Assembly (NCBI RefSeq): GCF_003939025.1 | Contig: NZ_RQIH01000006.1 | Coordinates: 248,001 to 312,000, forward strand | DNA from: Rhizobium sophoriradicis | GTDB lineage: Bacteria; Pseudomonadota; Alphaproteobacteria; Rhizobiales; Rhizobiaceae | DNA: 64,000 nt | Reading direction: 5' to 3' | Shown: in pieces, positions 1 through 8,288 of the stretch | How the letters are laid out: every line of letters begins with the position of its first letter | Numbering within the stretch: position 1 is the stretch's first letter | Program-made: the position numbers and the translations under genes | The notes under the pieces: generated by a model | The model's input: the letters and a program-made list of their open reading frames with translations, nothing else | Database searches by the model: none | What the model was told of the DNA's origin: nothing

Positions 1-54
1 GAAGCCGACATTGGTGACGGTGAAGGGCATACGTCCGAAAGCATGGTGTTTCAT
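1..54 (-). CDS. Aldo/keto reductase, N-terminal fragment
   Basis: Only the first 18 codons lie in the window and the gene runs off the left edge. The peptide starts MKHHAFGRMPFTVTNVGF, which resembles the first beta-hairpin of aldo/keto reductases (pattern FGR-x-x-x-x-V-x-x-x-GFG). The ATG is at 54 and is preceded by GGGAGA at a suitable distance. It is divergent from the cupin gene at 305, and such pairs occur in small redox clusters of rhizobia. The family call rests on 18 residues and is tentative. Confidence 0.45.
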   Translation of the reverse strand, partial: MKHHAFGRMPFTVTNVGF

Positions 55-130
55 GAGAAATTCTCCCAATGCATGTTGTCCGGAAGTGTGCAGCGGTTCC
101 GGGATAACGACATGCGTAAAAACAAAGAAC

Positions 131-172
131 TAAAGCGCGTCGCATGAACCAAGTTCAATGCGACGCGCTTTA
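131..172. repeat. Long perfect inverted repeat between divergent genes
   Basis: The 15-base arms TAAAGCGCGTCGCAT (131-145) and ATGCGACGCGCTTTA (158-172) are exact reverse complements. The pairing continues as GAAC/GTTC past one bulged base, so an RNA would fold into a stem of about 19 pairs with a tiny loop. There is no U-tract after either arm. It lies between two divergent genes, which argues against a simple terminator. It could be a dispersed palindromic repeat unit or an operator. Confidence 0.6.
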
Positions 173-304
173 GGTGATGAAAGATATTGGCCTATCAGCC
201 GGGCGACTATGCGGCAATTGCCGATCCGGCCTTGATTGGTCGCTTCGATGAAATATCGTCAGCTTACAAGGCTTCAACCGCAATGGAATAGAAAAGGAAA
301 AATC

Positions 305-715
305 ATGGAGATCAAACCCGCCGGCTCTCGCCCCTCGATGAAACCGCCGGCCGATTATTTCACCGGCGCCGTTCGCCAAGATCCGCTGATCGAGCCGCCG
401 GCGCCCGCCCGGGTACGGGCAACCTCCGTCACCTTCGAACCCGGCGCCCGCACGGCCTGGCACACGCATCCGCTCGGCCAGACGCTGATCGTCACCTCGG
501 GCAAGGGCCTTGCCCAGAGCTGGGGCGATGACATCCGCGAGATTCGCGCCGGCGACACCGTCTGGTTCGCGCCGGGCGAAAAACATTGGCACGGTGCTGG
601 CCCGGACACGGCGATGACGCATATCGCCATACACGAGGCGCTGGACGGCAAACATGTCGACTGGATGGAGCATGTCAGCGACGCGCAATATTCCGGCGCG
701 GTGTCGGCCGGTTAG
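305..715 (+). CDS. Small cupin-domain protein
   Basis: A 136-residue single-domain cupin. Motif 1 is visible as [20 protein letters not shown], with the His-x-His metal pair and the turn glycine. Motif 2 is visible as [18 protein letters not shown], with its His. The fold therefore keeps the metal ligands. The length and sequence style match the small cupins found beside aldo/keto reductases and carboxymuconolactone decarboxylase-like proteins; the substrate is unknown. The ATG at 305 follows AAAAGGAAAAATC. An upstream in-frame start at 236 would add 23 residues with no cupin character. The stop overlaps the convergent methyltransferase gene by 4 bases. Confidence 0.85.
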   Translation: MEIKPAGSRPSMKPPADYFTGAVRQDPLIEPPAPARVRATSVTFEPGARTAWHTHPLGQTLIVTSGKGLAQSWGDDIREIRAGDTVWFAPGEKHWHGAGPDTAMTHIAIHEALDGKHVDWMEHVSDAQYSGAVSAG

Positions 716-1317
716 AGCCGTTTCAGGCAATAGGAAAAATGCGCATGTGATTCGACGGTCAGGAACTCGAATTGCCAGCCATAATCCTTGCAGAATTTGG
801 TGACCGCCTCGACGACGCCGTAGACGATCGGCTTGACCGTATTGCCGGTGCAGAAATCATGCCCGGCAATGCGCCCTGTCCGCTTCACTTTCTTTTCGCA
901 GAGCAGCAGCTCCTGCCAGGTGAGTTCGAAGGAATGGTCGGTATCGATATAGGCCCAGTCGAGAAAGTCGTCCTCGAATTCGGCCAGCTTTTCGAGAGAC
1001 GTGCCCTGCATCAGGTGCAGCCGCCCGGCCGCGATCTCGGCCGCGAATTGCGTGTGGATCGAATCGAGGCCGGAGCTGTAGCGGTCCATCGACCAGGGAT
1101 CGATGAGGTAGAGCTGCGCCGGGCGGTTCTTTTCCAGGATTTCCGCCGTATATTCGCCGAAGGCGGCCCCCACCTCGACGCCGATGCCGCCATTCGGGAT
1201 CCGGTAGAGCAACTCGCCGCGATCCGGCAACAGGCGGGCGTTTTCTATATGATGGGCGCTGAGTGGGGTGCGCGGCATGCTCGCCCTAAGCGCCTGCCTT
1301 TCTTCACGTGTCTTCAT
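712..1317 (-). CDS. Class I SAM-dependent methyltransferase (Methyltransf_24 type)
   Basis: A protein of 201 residues. The SAM-binding motif I appears as [16 protein letters not shown], followed by an acidic end of strand 2 (YLIDPW). [12 protein letters not shown] fits the motif IV/post-IV region of the Methyltransf_24 group, and AGHDFCTG follows. These proteins often modify sugars or small molecules, and nothing here fixes the substrate. The ATG at 1317 (MKTREERQ) was chosen. The longer frame to 1401 adds a segment with no homology signal, although the ribosome binding site before 1317 is weak. It is convergent with the cupin gene. Confidence 0.75.
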   Translation of the reverse strand: MKTREERQALRASMPRTPLSAHHIENARLLPDRGELLYRIPNGGIGVEVGAAFGEYTAEILEKNRPAQLYLIDPWSMDRYSSGLDSIHTQFAAEIAAGRLHLMQGTSLEKLAEFEDDFLDWAYIDTDHSFELTWQELLLCEKKVKRTGRIAGHDFCTGNTVKPIVYGVVEAVTKFCKDYGWQFEFLTVESHAHFSYCLKRL

Positions 1318-1482
1318 CTCTGATCTCGGATTGCGGGCGGTTGACGGCCCAGATGCGGGTCTGCGGGGAACGTAGGAGCAGGGGACCTCGATGACAACCA
1401 CATGACGGGAATTTGCTTCTTTCGGACAAATCGCTAAGTTTCATTCGTGGACCGACGAAAAAGCCTCGGGAGGAGCGATTTC

Positions 1483-1842
1483 ATGAGACGCATGTGGCCG
1501 GAAGAATTCAACGCCGTCTTCAACGGAGCCGAGGAGGTGATGTTGGAATCACCCGCCGAGGCCGGCGAAGCGCCGTTGCACCGGAAGGCGCTGAGGGCGC
1601 GCATCACCATGGAGGATTACGAGCGGATCTGGCCGCTCGCCGAGATGCGCTTCCGGCTGGGCGAAGGGAATCTGGCCGGCAAGGCCGTCACGCTGATCAC
1701 CACCAATCCCCACTACCACGCCTGGCATCCGAAGGACGGCGGCAGCGTCGAGTCGGTCTCCGACAGCGGCCGCCACTTCAAGACGGATTATATCGTCGTG
1801 CATTTCCTGCTCGACGACGTCAAGGAAACCTCTCCCGCCTGA
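1483..1842 (+). CDS. Conserved-looking protein of unknown function
   Basis: A cytosolic protein of 119 residues with no signal peptide or membrane segment. It begins MRRMWPEEFNAVFNG after a good ribosome binding site (GGGAGGAG, 1469-1476). It is rich in aromatic and acidic residues, with a His-containing stretch TTNPHYHAWHPKDGG that could bind metal or be a surface loop. I do not recognise a family. Codon usage matches its neighbours, which supports a real gene. It lies 137 bases upstream of the glutathione peroxidase gene on the same strand; no functional link is evident. Confidence 0.65.
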   Translation: MRRMWPEEFNAVFNGAEEVMLESPAEAGEAPLHRKALRARITMEDYERIWPLAEMRFRLGEGNLAGKAVTLITTNPHYHAWHPKDGGSVESVSDSGRHFKTDYIVVHFLLDDVKETSPA

Positions 1843-1979
1843 TATGTCCAAGCCGGTGCCGGCCCGCGAGCCCGCACCGGCATCCGCATTCTGTTGACGC
1901 CGGCGTGATTCCGAGCCTGATGACAATCGCGGCGATATCGCTAAGTTTGCGGAAATTTCTCACCAAATTGGAGGTTCCC

Positions 1980-2528
1980 GTGACGGCGAACGTGCTGGAT
2001 ATTCCTGTCAAATCAGTGGATGGTCGTGAAACCACGCTCAACGACTACAAGGGCAGGGTGCTCTTGATCGTCAATGTCGCCTCGAAATGCGGGCTCACGC
2101 CGCAATATGAGGGGCTCGAAAAGCTCTACGGGGAAAAGCGCGAGCGCGGCTTCGTCATCGCCGCTTTCCCCGCCAACGATTTCAAGGGCCAGGAGCCCGG
2201 CACCGACGCCGAGATCCTCGATTTCTGCACCAGCACCTACGACGTCACCTTCCCGATCTTCTCGAAGATCTCGGTCAAGGGCGAGACCCAGCACCCGCTT
2301 TACCGGCAACTGATCAAATCAGGCGTGAAGACCACCGGCGACGGCCCGATGCGCGAACGGCTGAAAGCCCACGGCATATCAGCTGGCGACGAGGACGACA
2401 TCCTCTGGAACTTCGAAAAATTCCTGATCGGCCGCGACGGTAAAGTCGTCGCCCGCTTCGCGCCTGACGTGACGGCAGATGATTCGCGGCTGGTTTCGGC
2501 AGTGGATAAGGAACTGGCAAAGGGATGA
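1980..2528 (+). CDS. Glutathione peroxidase family protein (thiol peroxidase)
   Basis: A thioredoxin-fold peroxidase of 182 residues. It has the signature VNVASKCGLTPQYEGLEKLY with a peroxidatic cysteine in place of selenocysteine, the AFPANDFKGQEPG loop, and the WNFEKFLIGRDGKVVARF segment that completes the catalytic tetrad. Bacterial Cys-type members usually reduce hydroperoxides with thioredoxin rather than glutathione. The start is a GTG at 1980, directly preceded by TTGGAGGTTCCC. The upstream in-frame ATG at 1920 lacks such a site and would add 20 non-conserved residues. No signal peptide is present, so it should be cytosolic. Confidence 0.93.
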   Translation: MTANVLDIPVKSVDGRETTLNDYKGRVLLIVNVASKCGLTPQYEGLEKLYGEKRERGFVIAAFPANDFKGQEPGTDAEILDFCTSTYDVTFPIFSKISVKGETQHPLYRQLIKSGVKTTGDGPMRERLKAHGISAGDEDDILWNFEKFLIGRDGKVVARFAPDVTADDSRLVSAVDKELAKG

Positions 2529-2559
2529 ATGCCCTCGGGCTGCCAGGCGCTGAACGTCT

Positions 2560-2772
2560 TCAGATACCAAGCACGGTCACCATCGGAGGCGTAAAGTCCT
2601 TGAAGCCCAATCTCGGCCAGTCGCATCTCGCGTCAAAGCGCGCCTTTGGTTTGTGGCGCTGGCAGTTCGGCTTCGTCTTGAATGCATAGCCAGGCAGGCT
2701 GACATAGGTGGGACTTGGCGCGCCAACGGCAATCGCGATGCATAGCGTCAATGCGGAGATGAGAGTCCTCAT
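2560..2772 (-). CDS. Small secreted protein of unknown function
   Basis: A precursor of 70 residues. MRTLISALTLCIAIAVGA is a typical Sec signal peptide. The remaining 50 or so residues are basic and contain two cysteines (KPNCQRHKPKARFDARCDWPR) that could form one disulfide in the periplasm. The ATG at 2772 is preceded on the minus strand by GGGGGGTGCC. I recognise no family. It is convergent with the glutathione peroxidase gene, with 31 bases between the stops. Confidence 0.55.
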   Translation of the reverse strand: MRTLISALTLCIAIAVGAPSPTYVSLPGYAFKTKPNCQRHKPKARFDARCDWPRLGFKDFTPPMVTVLGI

Positions 2773-3064
2773 GGCACCCCCCAGGCGTGAGAAACCTTCA
2801 AGCGCGGAGACTTTCCGGGCGGCGAATATTCCCACTTTTGCCGCCTCCCATCCATTCGCCCAATCGGAGGTGCCTCAGCAGCGGGAGTAGTCCGTTCTGG
2901 TGGAGGTCTCAGACGGCGAACGCATCAGAATCTGCCGGACGTCGCGCTGTTCTGGGGCGAAATGTCTTCCCCGAATCCACCTCGAAAGTGGGTACGAAGG
3001 AGCGCCGAGCGTCGGTCTGCGAGCCCGCGATATGACTTAGGTATTGATCGGACAGGAGAGAAAA

Positions 3065-3140
3065 TGGTGGGCGATGAGAGACTCGAACTCCCGACATCCT
3101 CGGTGTAAACGAGGCGCTCTACCAACTGAGCTAATCGCCC
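3065..3140 (-). tRNA. tRNA-Val (anticodon TAC)
   Basis: On the minus strand the sequence folds as a standard cloverleaf. The acceptor stem is GGGCGAT/ATCGCCC, the D-arm is GCTCAGTTGGTAGAGC, the anticodon stem is CCTCG/CGAGG with loop TTTACAC (anticodon TAC), and the T-arm contains GTTCGAGTC. The 3' CCA is encoded in the DNA (3065-3067). It reads GTA and, by wobble, other valine codons. Confidence 0.97.
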
Positions 3141-3552
3141 ATCGCGAGCGAAGCCGGATCGGCCTGCCGCGTTGGTGGCCGTGATCTATGCGGATCGCGG
3201 CAAAACCGCAAGAGTGTTTGTGAAGAATTTTTGATTTTTTTGGCGTCAGTCCTGTCCTTTGCCGTCGCAGTTGGGCACAGCCGGCTGTGGATAAAGGGGA
3301 GGGGAAGGTGGCAGGCATCACGGCTTCGACCGGGTCGTCGGCTTCGATCGGGCTCCGTGCCGCAGCGGCAAACGAAATTGCCGGCTTTTCATTCTCCCCG
3401 CATGGGTCTTGCCGAAACAATTCAACGACTGTCATGGTTTTGTCTCCAAACCTGCTTGACACTAAAAGACGAACCCCGTAGTTAGCCGCTCATCGAAACG
3501 GGCAGCCGTTTTGGTGAGGGTGCGAAGGCATCCGGATTGCTTGAAATGAAGT
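3141..3552. other. Gene-free stretch between tRNA-Val and tRNA-Asp
   Basis: No convincing protein gene lies in these 412 bases. Short frames here are antisense or low-complexity with no ribosome binding sites. The only recognisable element is the promoter-like sequence at 3456-3484 for the downstream tRNA-Asp pair, on the plus strand. The part next to 3140 should hold the promoter of the minus-strand tRNA-Val gene, but no clear -35/-10 pair stands out there. Confidence 0.6.
3456..3484 (+). promoter_or_regulatory. Promoter for the tRNA-Asp pair
   Basis: A perfect -35 hexamer TTGACA (3456-3461) is followed after exactly 17 bases by TAGTTA (3479-3484). Transcription would begin near 3491, about 60 bases before the first tRNA-Asp. 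The match and its place directly upstream of stable RNA genes make it a credible sigma-70 promoter. This is a sequence-only prediction. Confidence 0.5.
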
Positions 3553-3629
3553 GCGGGTGTAGCTCAGTCGGTTAGAGTGCCGGCCTGTCACGCCGGAGGT
3601 CGCGGGTTCGAGCCCCGTCACTCGCGCCA
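3553..3629 (+). tRNA. tRNA-Asp (anticodon GTC), copy 1
   Basis: A 77-base cloverleaf. The acceptor stem is GCGGGTG/CACTCGC, the D-arm is GCTCAGTCGGTTAGAGT, the anticodon stem is CCGGC/GCCGG with loop CTGTCAC (anticodon GTC), and the T-arm is CGCGGGTTCGAGCCCCG. An encoded CCA ends the gene. It is followed 51 bases later by an identical copy. Confidence 0.97.
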
Positions 3630-3680
3630 TTTCAAAAAAGGCGACAAATCGCCGCCGTCCGGCTCTTTCGTCCACTATGC

Positions 3681-3757
3681 GCGGGTGTAGCTCAGTCGGT
3701 TAGAGTGCCGGCCTGTCACGCCGGAGGTCGCGGGTTCGAGCCCCGTCACTCGCGCCA
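3681..3757 (+). tRNA. tRNA-Asp (anticodon GTC), copy 2
   Basis: Identical over all 77 bases to the copy at 3553-3629, including the encoded CCA, while the short spacer between them is unrelated. The two copies probably come from one transcript that is processed. The pair ends 247 bases before nuoA. Confidence 0.97.
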
Positions 3758-4004
3758 TTCTCTTCCGATAGCCATGCAGTTTCCAGGGGTCAGGCATGCA
3801 GCTTGAATCAGCTTCTGCGGATTTGTCGCGACATCGTTGCATCTGCTTGATAATGTCCGCGCGCGACGCGTCGAATTGCCTCTGTAAAAGTCTTGCGCCG
3901 GGGCTTCGGCTGCGCTAACCACGGCTTGTTGCAACGCACGTTCGCTTGCCGGGCAATTGCCCAAATGCGCCGCCTGGCGCCTCCGGCAAGCAAGGATGAA
4001 CATG

Positions 4005-4370
4005 ATGACTGAACTGCTCAGTTCCTATATTCCGATCGCTATCTTCATTGCTATCGCGCTTGTCATCGGCCTGGCGCTGCTCATTGCGCCGTTCGCCGTG
4101 GCTTTCAAAGCGCCCGATTCGGAAAAGCTCTCGGCTTACGAATGCGGCTTCAACGCTTTCGACGACGCCCGCATGAAGTTCGACATCCGCTTCTATCTCG
4201 TGTCGATCCTCTTCATCATCTTCGACCTCGAAGTCGCCTTCCTCTTCCCCTGGGCCGTTTCCTTCGGCGCCATCGGCTGGTTCGGCTTCTGGTCCATGAT
4301 GGTCTTCCTCCTCGTGCTGACCATCGGCTTTATCTATGAATGGAAAAAGGGAGCCCTGGAATGGGAGTGA
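4005..4370 (+). CDS. nuoA: NADH-quinone oxidoreductase subunit A
   Basis: A subunit of 121 residues in the membrane arm of complex I. Three transmembrane helices are visible (about 8-32, 62-84 and 92-112). The long loop between helices 1 and 2 carries the conserved [21 protein letters not shown] segment, whose cysteine sits near the quinone channel. It is the first gene of the nuo operon. The start [10 protein letters not shown] at 4005 has AAGGA 8 bases upstream; ATGs at 3996 and 4002 are in frame and would add only 2-3 residues. It overlaps nuoB by 10 bases, which suggests translational coupling. Confidence 0.97.
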   Translation: MTELLSSYIPIAIFIAIALVIGLALLIAPFAVAFKAPDSEKLSAYECGFNAFDDARMKFDIRFYLVSILFIIFDLEVAFLFPWAVSFGAIGWFGFWSMMVFLLVLTIGFIYEWKKGALEWE

Positions 4371-4945
4371 CCCCTGTGAGCAATCAGCCGCTCGTTGCCC
4401 GGCAGTCGAAGGGGATCATCGATCCCTCGACCGGCAAGCCGATCGGCAGCAATGACGCCTTCTTCGGCGAGATCAACAACGAACTCGCCGACAAGGGTTT
4501 CCTCGTCACCTCGACCGACGAGCTGATCAACTGGGCCCGCACCGGCTCGCTGATGTGGATGACCTTCGGCCTTGCCTGCTGCGCCGTCGAAATGATGCAG
4601 TTGTCGATGCCGCGTTATGACGTCGAGCGCTTCGGTTTTGCGCCGCGCGCCTCGCCGCGTCAGTCCGACGTGATGATCGTCGCCGGCACGCTGACCAACA
4701 AGATGGCACCCGCTCTGCGCAAGGTCTACGACCAGATGCCCGAGCCGCGTTACGTTATCTCGATGGGCTCCTGCGCCAATGGTGGCGGCTACTACCACTA
4801 TTCCTATTCCGTGGTGCGCGGCTGCGATCGCGTCGTGCCGATCGATATCTACGTGCCGGGCTGTCCCCCCACGGCGGAGGCGCTGCTCTACGGCGTGCTT
4901 CTGCTGCAGAAGAAGATCCGGCGCACCGGCACGATCGAACGCTAA
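4361..4945 (+). CDS. nuoB: NADH-quinone oxidoreductase subunit B
   Basis: A protein of 194 residues that holds the terminal [4Fe-4S] cluster N2 of complex I, which passes electrons to quinone. The four ligands are visible as the tandem pair in [11 protein letters not shown] (Cys73, Cys74), GSCANGGG (Cys138) and VPGCPPT (Cys168). The N-terminal 40 residues are a variable extension. The start chosen is MGVTPVSNQ, which lies inside the end of nuoA. An in-frame ATG at 4340 would add 7 residues. It belongs to the connecting module with NuoC, NuoD and NuoI. Confidence 0.97.
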   Translation: MGVTPVSNQPLVARQSKGIIDPSTGKPIGSNDAFFGEINNELADKGFLVTSTDELINWARTGSLMWMTFGLACCAVEMMQLSMPRYDVERFGFAPRASPRQSDVMIVAGTLTNKMAPALRKVYDQMPEPRYVISMGSCANGGGYYHYSYSVVRGCDRVVPIDIYVPGCPPTAEALLYGVLLLQKKIRRTGTIER

Positions 4946-4963
4946 GGGTTAAGGACAAGGCAT

Positions 4964-5566
4964 ATGAGTGAAGCCCTGACTGAGCTTGCGTCCTATCTTG
5001 GCGAAGCGCGCGGCAATCTGATCGCCGCATCGCAGATGAAGTATGGCGAGCTGACGCTGACGGCGACGGGTGAAAACCTGATCCCGCTTTTGACCTTCCT
5101 GCGTGACGATGCCAAATGCGGTTTCGTCAACCTGATCGATATTTGCGGGGTCGACTGGCCGCAGCGCGAACTGCGTTTCGACGTCGTCTATCATCTGCTG
5201 TCGCCGAAGCAGAACCTGCGCATCCGCGTCAAGGTCGCGACCGATGAGGATACCCCGGTGCCGTCCGCCTGCGCCGTCTATCCCGGCGCCGACTGGTTCG
5301 AACGCGAAACCTGGGACATGTACGGCGTTCTCTTCACCGGTCATCCGGACCTGCGCCGCATCCTGACCGACTACGGCTTCGAAGGCCACCCGCTGCGCAA
5401 GGACTTTCCGACGACCGGTTTCGTCGAAGTCCGTTACGACGATGCTGCCAAGCGCGTCGTTTACGAGCCGGTCGAGCTTAAACAGGAATTCCGCAACTTC
5501 GACTTCATGTCGCCCTGGGAAGGTACTGAATACGTGCTGCCCGGCGACGAAAAAGCGAAGCAATAA
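4964..5566 (+). CDS. nuoC: NADH-quinone oxidoreductase subunit C (30 kDa)
   Basis: A protein of 200 residues in the peripheral arm with no cofactor. It pairs with NuoD. The family signature is clear: [20 protein letters not shown] followed by [17 protein letters not shown]. It is encoded separately from nuoD, unlike the nuoCD fusion of Escherichia coli, and this is the usual alphaproteobacterial and mitochondrial arrangement. The ATG at 4964 is preceded by AAGGACAAGG. Confidence 0.97.
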   Translation: MSEALTELASYLGEARGNLIAASQMKYGELTLTATGENLIPLLTFLRDDAKCGFVNLIDICGVDWPQRELRFDVVYHLLSPKQNLRIRVKVATDEDTPVPSACAVYPGADWFERETWDMYGVLFTGHPDLRRILTDYGFEGHPLRKDFPTTGFVEVRYDDAAKRVVYEPVELKQEFRNFDFMSPWEGTEYVLPGDEKAKQ

Positions 5567-5632
5567 ACTGAAGGCGGCTGGTGGGCTTGTGCCTGCCACT
5601 CACTGGTTATCTGAGAACGCGAGCCCATCGCC

Positions 5633-6823
5633 ATGACCGAACATAACGTCCGCAACTTCAACATCAATTTCGGACCGCAGCATCCGGCGGCGCATGGCGT
5701 TCTTCGTCTTGTCCTGGAGCTTGACGGCGAAATTGTGGAGCGGGTCGATCCGCATATCGGCCTCTTGCACCGCGGCACCGAGAAGCTGATCGAGACCAAG
5801 ACCTATCTTCAGGCCGTGCCCTATTTCGATCGACTCGATTATGTCGCGCCGATGAACCAGGAGCATGCCTATGCCCTGGCCGTCGAAAAGCTGCTCGGCA
5901 TCGACATCCCGATCCGCGGCCAGCTGATCCGCGTGCTCTATTCGGAGATCGGCCGCATCCTGTCGCATCTCCTGAACGTCACCACGCAGGCCATGGACGT
6001 CGGCGCGCTGACGCCGCCGCTCTGGGGCTTCGAAGAGCGCGAAAAGCTGATGGTGTTCTATGAGCGCGCCAGCGGCTCGCGCATGCATGCCGCCTATGTC
6101 CGTCCGGGTGGAGTCCATCAGGATCTGCCGGAAAAGCTGGTGCAGGATATCGGCGACTGGTGCGACCCCTTCCTGAAGGCGCTCGACGACATCGACAACC
6201 TGCTCACCGGCAACCGCATCTTCAAGCAGCGCAACGTCGATATCGGCGTCGTTTCGCTGGAAGACTGCTGGGCCTGGGGCTTCTCCGGCGTCATGGTGCG
6301 CGGTTCGGGCGCTGCTTGGGATCTGCGTCGCGCGCAGCCTTACGAATGTTATTCCGATCTCGAATTCGACATTCCGATCGGCAAGAACGGCGACAATTAT
6401 GACCGTTACCTGATCCGCATGATCGAGATGCGCGAATCTGTCCGCATCATGAAGCAATGCGTCAACCGTCTGCTCTCGGATGCCAAGACCGGTCCTTTCT
6501 CGTCGATCGACGGCAAGGTCGTGCCGCCGAAGCGCGGCGAGATGAAGCGCTCGATGGAAGCGCTGATCCACCATTTTAAGCTCTATACCGAGGGCTACCA
6601 TGTTCCGGCCGGTGAAGTGTACGCCGCGGTTGAAGCGCCGAAGGGCGAGTTCGGCGTTTATCTCGTCTCCGACGGCTCCAACAAGCCGTATCGCTGCAAG
6701 ATCCGCGCGCCCGGCTATGCGCATCTGCAGGCGATGGACTTCATGTGCCGCGGCCACCAGCTTGCCGACGTCGCAGCCGTGCTCGGCTCGCTCGACATCG
6801 TCTTCGGCGAGGTGGACCGCTGA
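5633..6823 (+). CDS. nuoD: NADH-quinone oxidoreductase subunit D (49 kDa)
   Basis: A protein of 396 residues that forms the quinone-binding cavity together with NuoB. It is derived from the nickel-hydrogenase large subunit. Visible signatures are [21 protein letters not shown] near the N-terminus, HRGTEKLIE, and the C-terminal [20 protein letters not shown]. The quinone-contacting His of GPQHPAAHG is present. Its stop overlaps the next gene by one base (TGATG). Confidence 0.97.
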   Translation: MTEHNVRNFNINFGPQHPAAHGVLRLVLELDGEIVERVDPHIGLLHRGTEKLIETKTYLQAVPYFDRLDYVAPMNQEHAYALAVEKLLGIDIPIRGQLIRVLYSEIGRILSHLLNVTTQAMDVGALTPPLWGFEEREKLMVFYERASGSRMHAAYVRPGGVHQDLPEKLVQDIGDWCDPFLKALDDIDNLLTGNRIFKQRNVDIGVVSLEDCWAWGFSGVMVRGSGAAWDLRRAQPYECYSDLEFDIPIGKNGDNYDRYLIRMIEMRESVRIMKQCVNRLLSDAKTGPFSSIDGKVVPPKRGEMKRSMEALIHHFKLYTEGYHVPAGEVYAAVEAPKGEFGVYLVSDGSNKPYRCKIRAPGYAHLQAMDFMCRGHQLADVAAVLGSLDIVFGEVDR

Positions 6824-7095
6824 TGCAGCGTCTGCCGCTTGCCGTCGCTCTCCTTCTTTCGGCATCCGGGGTTTCGGCTCAGGAGGCCGACACCCTCGGC
6901 ACGCCGTTGGGCCATAAGGAAGTGACGCCGCCGGCGGCGCAAGCGTCCATGGGCGAGCTTTTGTCCAAGGGCTATCAGATCAAGGCTGCCATCCCGAATG
7001 GCAGCAAATTCGTCGTATTTATGCAGAAAGACCAGTCGGCCTATGCCTGCGAAATGCAGTCTTTGACCGCTTCGCGGTGTGGAACCCTAAACTGA
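6823..7095 (+). CDS. Small secreted protein embedded in the nuo operon
   Basis: A precursor of 90 residues with no match I can name. [19 protein letters not shown] looks like a Sec signal peptide with cleavage after SGVSA. The mature part of about 71 residues ends in a pair of cysteines (YACEMQSLTASRCGTLN), suggesting a periplasmic disulfide. The start codon overlaps the nuoD stop and nuoE follows 16 bases later, so it must be cotranscribed with complex I. The periplasmic side holds no known complex I subunit of this type. A role in assembly or a lineage-specific accessory role is inference. Confidence 0.7.
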   Translation: MQRLPLAVALLLSASGVSAQEADTLGTPLGHKEVTPPAAQASMGELLSKGYQIKAAIPNGSKFVVFMQKDQSAYACEMQSLTASRCGTLN

Positions 7096-7111
7096 CAAGG
7101 CGTGAGGAAGA

Positions 7112-8278
7112 ATGTCCGTTCGTCGATTAGCCGAAGATCAATTTCAGCCTGCCGCATTCGCTTTCAGCGATGAAAATGCGGTCTGGGCGGACAAGACGAT
7201 CCAGAAATACCCCGCCGGCCGCCAGCAGTCGGCGGTTATCCCGCTGTTGATGCGGGCGCAGGAGCAGGACGGCTGGGTCACGCGCGCAGCGATCGAAAAG
7301 ATCGCCGACATGCTCGACATGGCCTATATCAGAGTGCTCGAGGTCGCGACCTTCTATACGCAGTTCCAACTGCACCCCGTCGGCACGCGCGCCCATGTGC
7401 AGGTCTGCGGCACGACGCCCTGCATGCTGCGCGGCTCGGAAGCGCTGATGTCGGTCTGCAAGAGCAAGATCCATGCCCATCCCTTCGAGCGCAATGCCGA
7501 AGGCACGCTGTCGTGGGAAGAGGTCGAATGTCTTGGCGCCTGCGTCAACGCCCCGATGGTGATGATCGGCAAGGACACCTATGAGGATCTGACGCCGGCC
7601 CGTCTCGAAGAGATCATCGATACCTTCGCCGCCGGCAACGGCGCGAGCATCAAGCCGGGCACCCAGATCGACCGCATATTCTCGGCGCCGGAAGGCGGCC
7701 CGACTTCCCTGACGACGGAAGAGCCGAAAGCAAGGGCACGCGCCAAGAAGGCCGATACCGAAAGTGTGTCGGCTCCGGTCGACGCCGCTCCGGTTCCGCC
7801 GTCGGAGGCCGCCCGCCCGAAAAGCACCGATGCCGAGACCAATGCGGCGCTGAAGACGCCGGCAACGGCGCCGAAGGCGGCGGCCAGGAATGCCAAGGCA
7901 GCCGAGCAGCAGCCGGTTTCCGGCACGGCGCCCGCCGAACCGGCGCCGGCGCCTGCTGCCAAAGCCGAAGCCGCCCCGGCGGCAAAGCCTGCGCTCACCG
8001 ACAAGAACCGTCCTGCCGGTATCGAAAAGCCCGCCGCACCGGATGATCTGAAGATGATCTCCGGCGTCGGCCCGAAGATCGAGGCGACGCTGAACGACAT
8101 CGGCATCTTCACCTTCTCGCAGGTCGCGGGCTGGAAGAAGGCCGAACGCGAATGGGTCGACGGCTACCTGAATTTCCGCGGCCGCATCGAGCGCGACGAC
8201 TGGGTCAAGCAGGCCAAGGTGCTCGCCAAGGGCGGCGAAGCGGAATATATCAAGGTCTTCGGCAAGAAGCCGCGGTAA
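7112..8278 (+). CDS. nuoE: NADH-quinone oxidoreductase subunit E with long C-terminal extension
   Basis: A protein of 388 residues. Residues 1 to about 190 are the thioredoxin-like 24 kDa subunit carrying the [2Fe-2S] cluster N1a, with ligands Cys99, Cys104, Cys140 and Cys144 (VCGTTPCM and ECLGACVNAP). The usual family length is 160-240. Residues 190-306 are a low-complexity Ala/Pro/Lys linker. Residues 311-375 form a helix-hairpin-helix-like domain (DDLKMISGVGPKIEATLND ... GRIERDDWVKQAKVLAKG). The same domain ends the gene product encoded at 9596. NuoE and NuoF form the NADH-oxidising tip, so the tail would project into the cytosol. Confidence 0.95.
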   Translation: MSVRRLAEDQFQPAAFAFSDENAVWADKTIQKYPAGRQQSAVIPLLMRAQEQDGWVTRAAIEKIADMLDMAYIRVLEVATFYTQFQLHPVGTRAHVQVCGTTPCMLRGSEALMSVCKSKIHAHPFERNAEGTLSWEEVECLGACVNAPMVMIGKDTYEDLTPARLEEIIDTFAAGNGASIKPGTQIDRIFSAPEGGPTSLTTEEPKARARAKKADTESVSAPVDAAPVPPSEAARPKSTDAETNAALKTPATAPKAAARNAKAAEQQPVSGTAPAEPAPAPAAKAEAAPAAKPALTDKNRPAGIEKPAAPDDLKMISGVGPKIEATLNDIGIFTFSQVAGWKKAEREWVDGYLNFRGRIERDDWVKQAKVLAKGGEAEYIKVFGKKPR

Positions 8279-8288
8279 GAGGTGAAGC

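Noticed and set aside
2909..3462. Minus-strand frames with SVGRAP...EFESL peptides
   Set aside because: They are translations of the tRNA-Val gene in the wrong sense and carry no ribosome binding sites.
3490..3675. Minus-strand frame of 61 codons reading ARVTGLEPATSGVTGRHSN
   Set aside because: It is the antisense of the first tRNA-Asp gene; this peptide is a well-known spurious annotation across proteobacteria.
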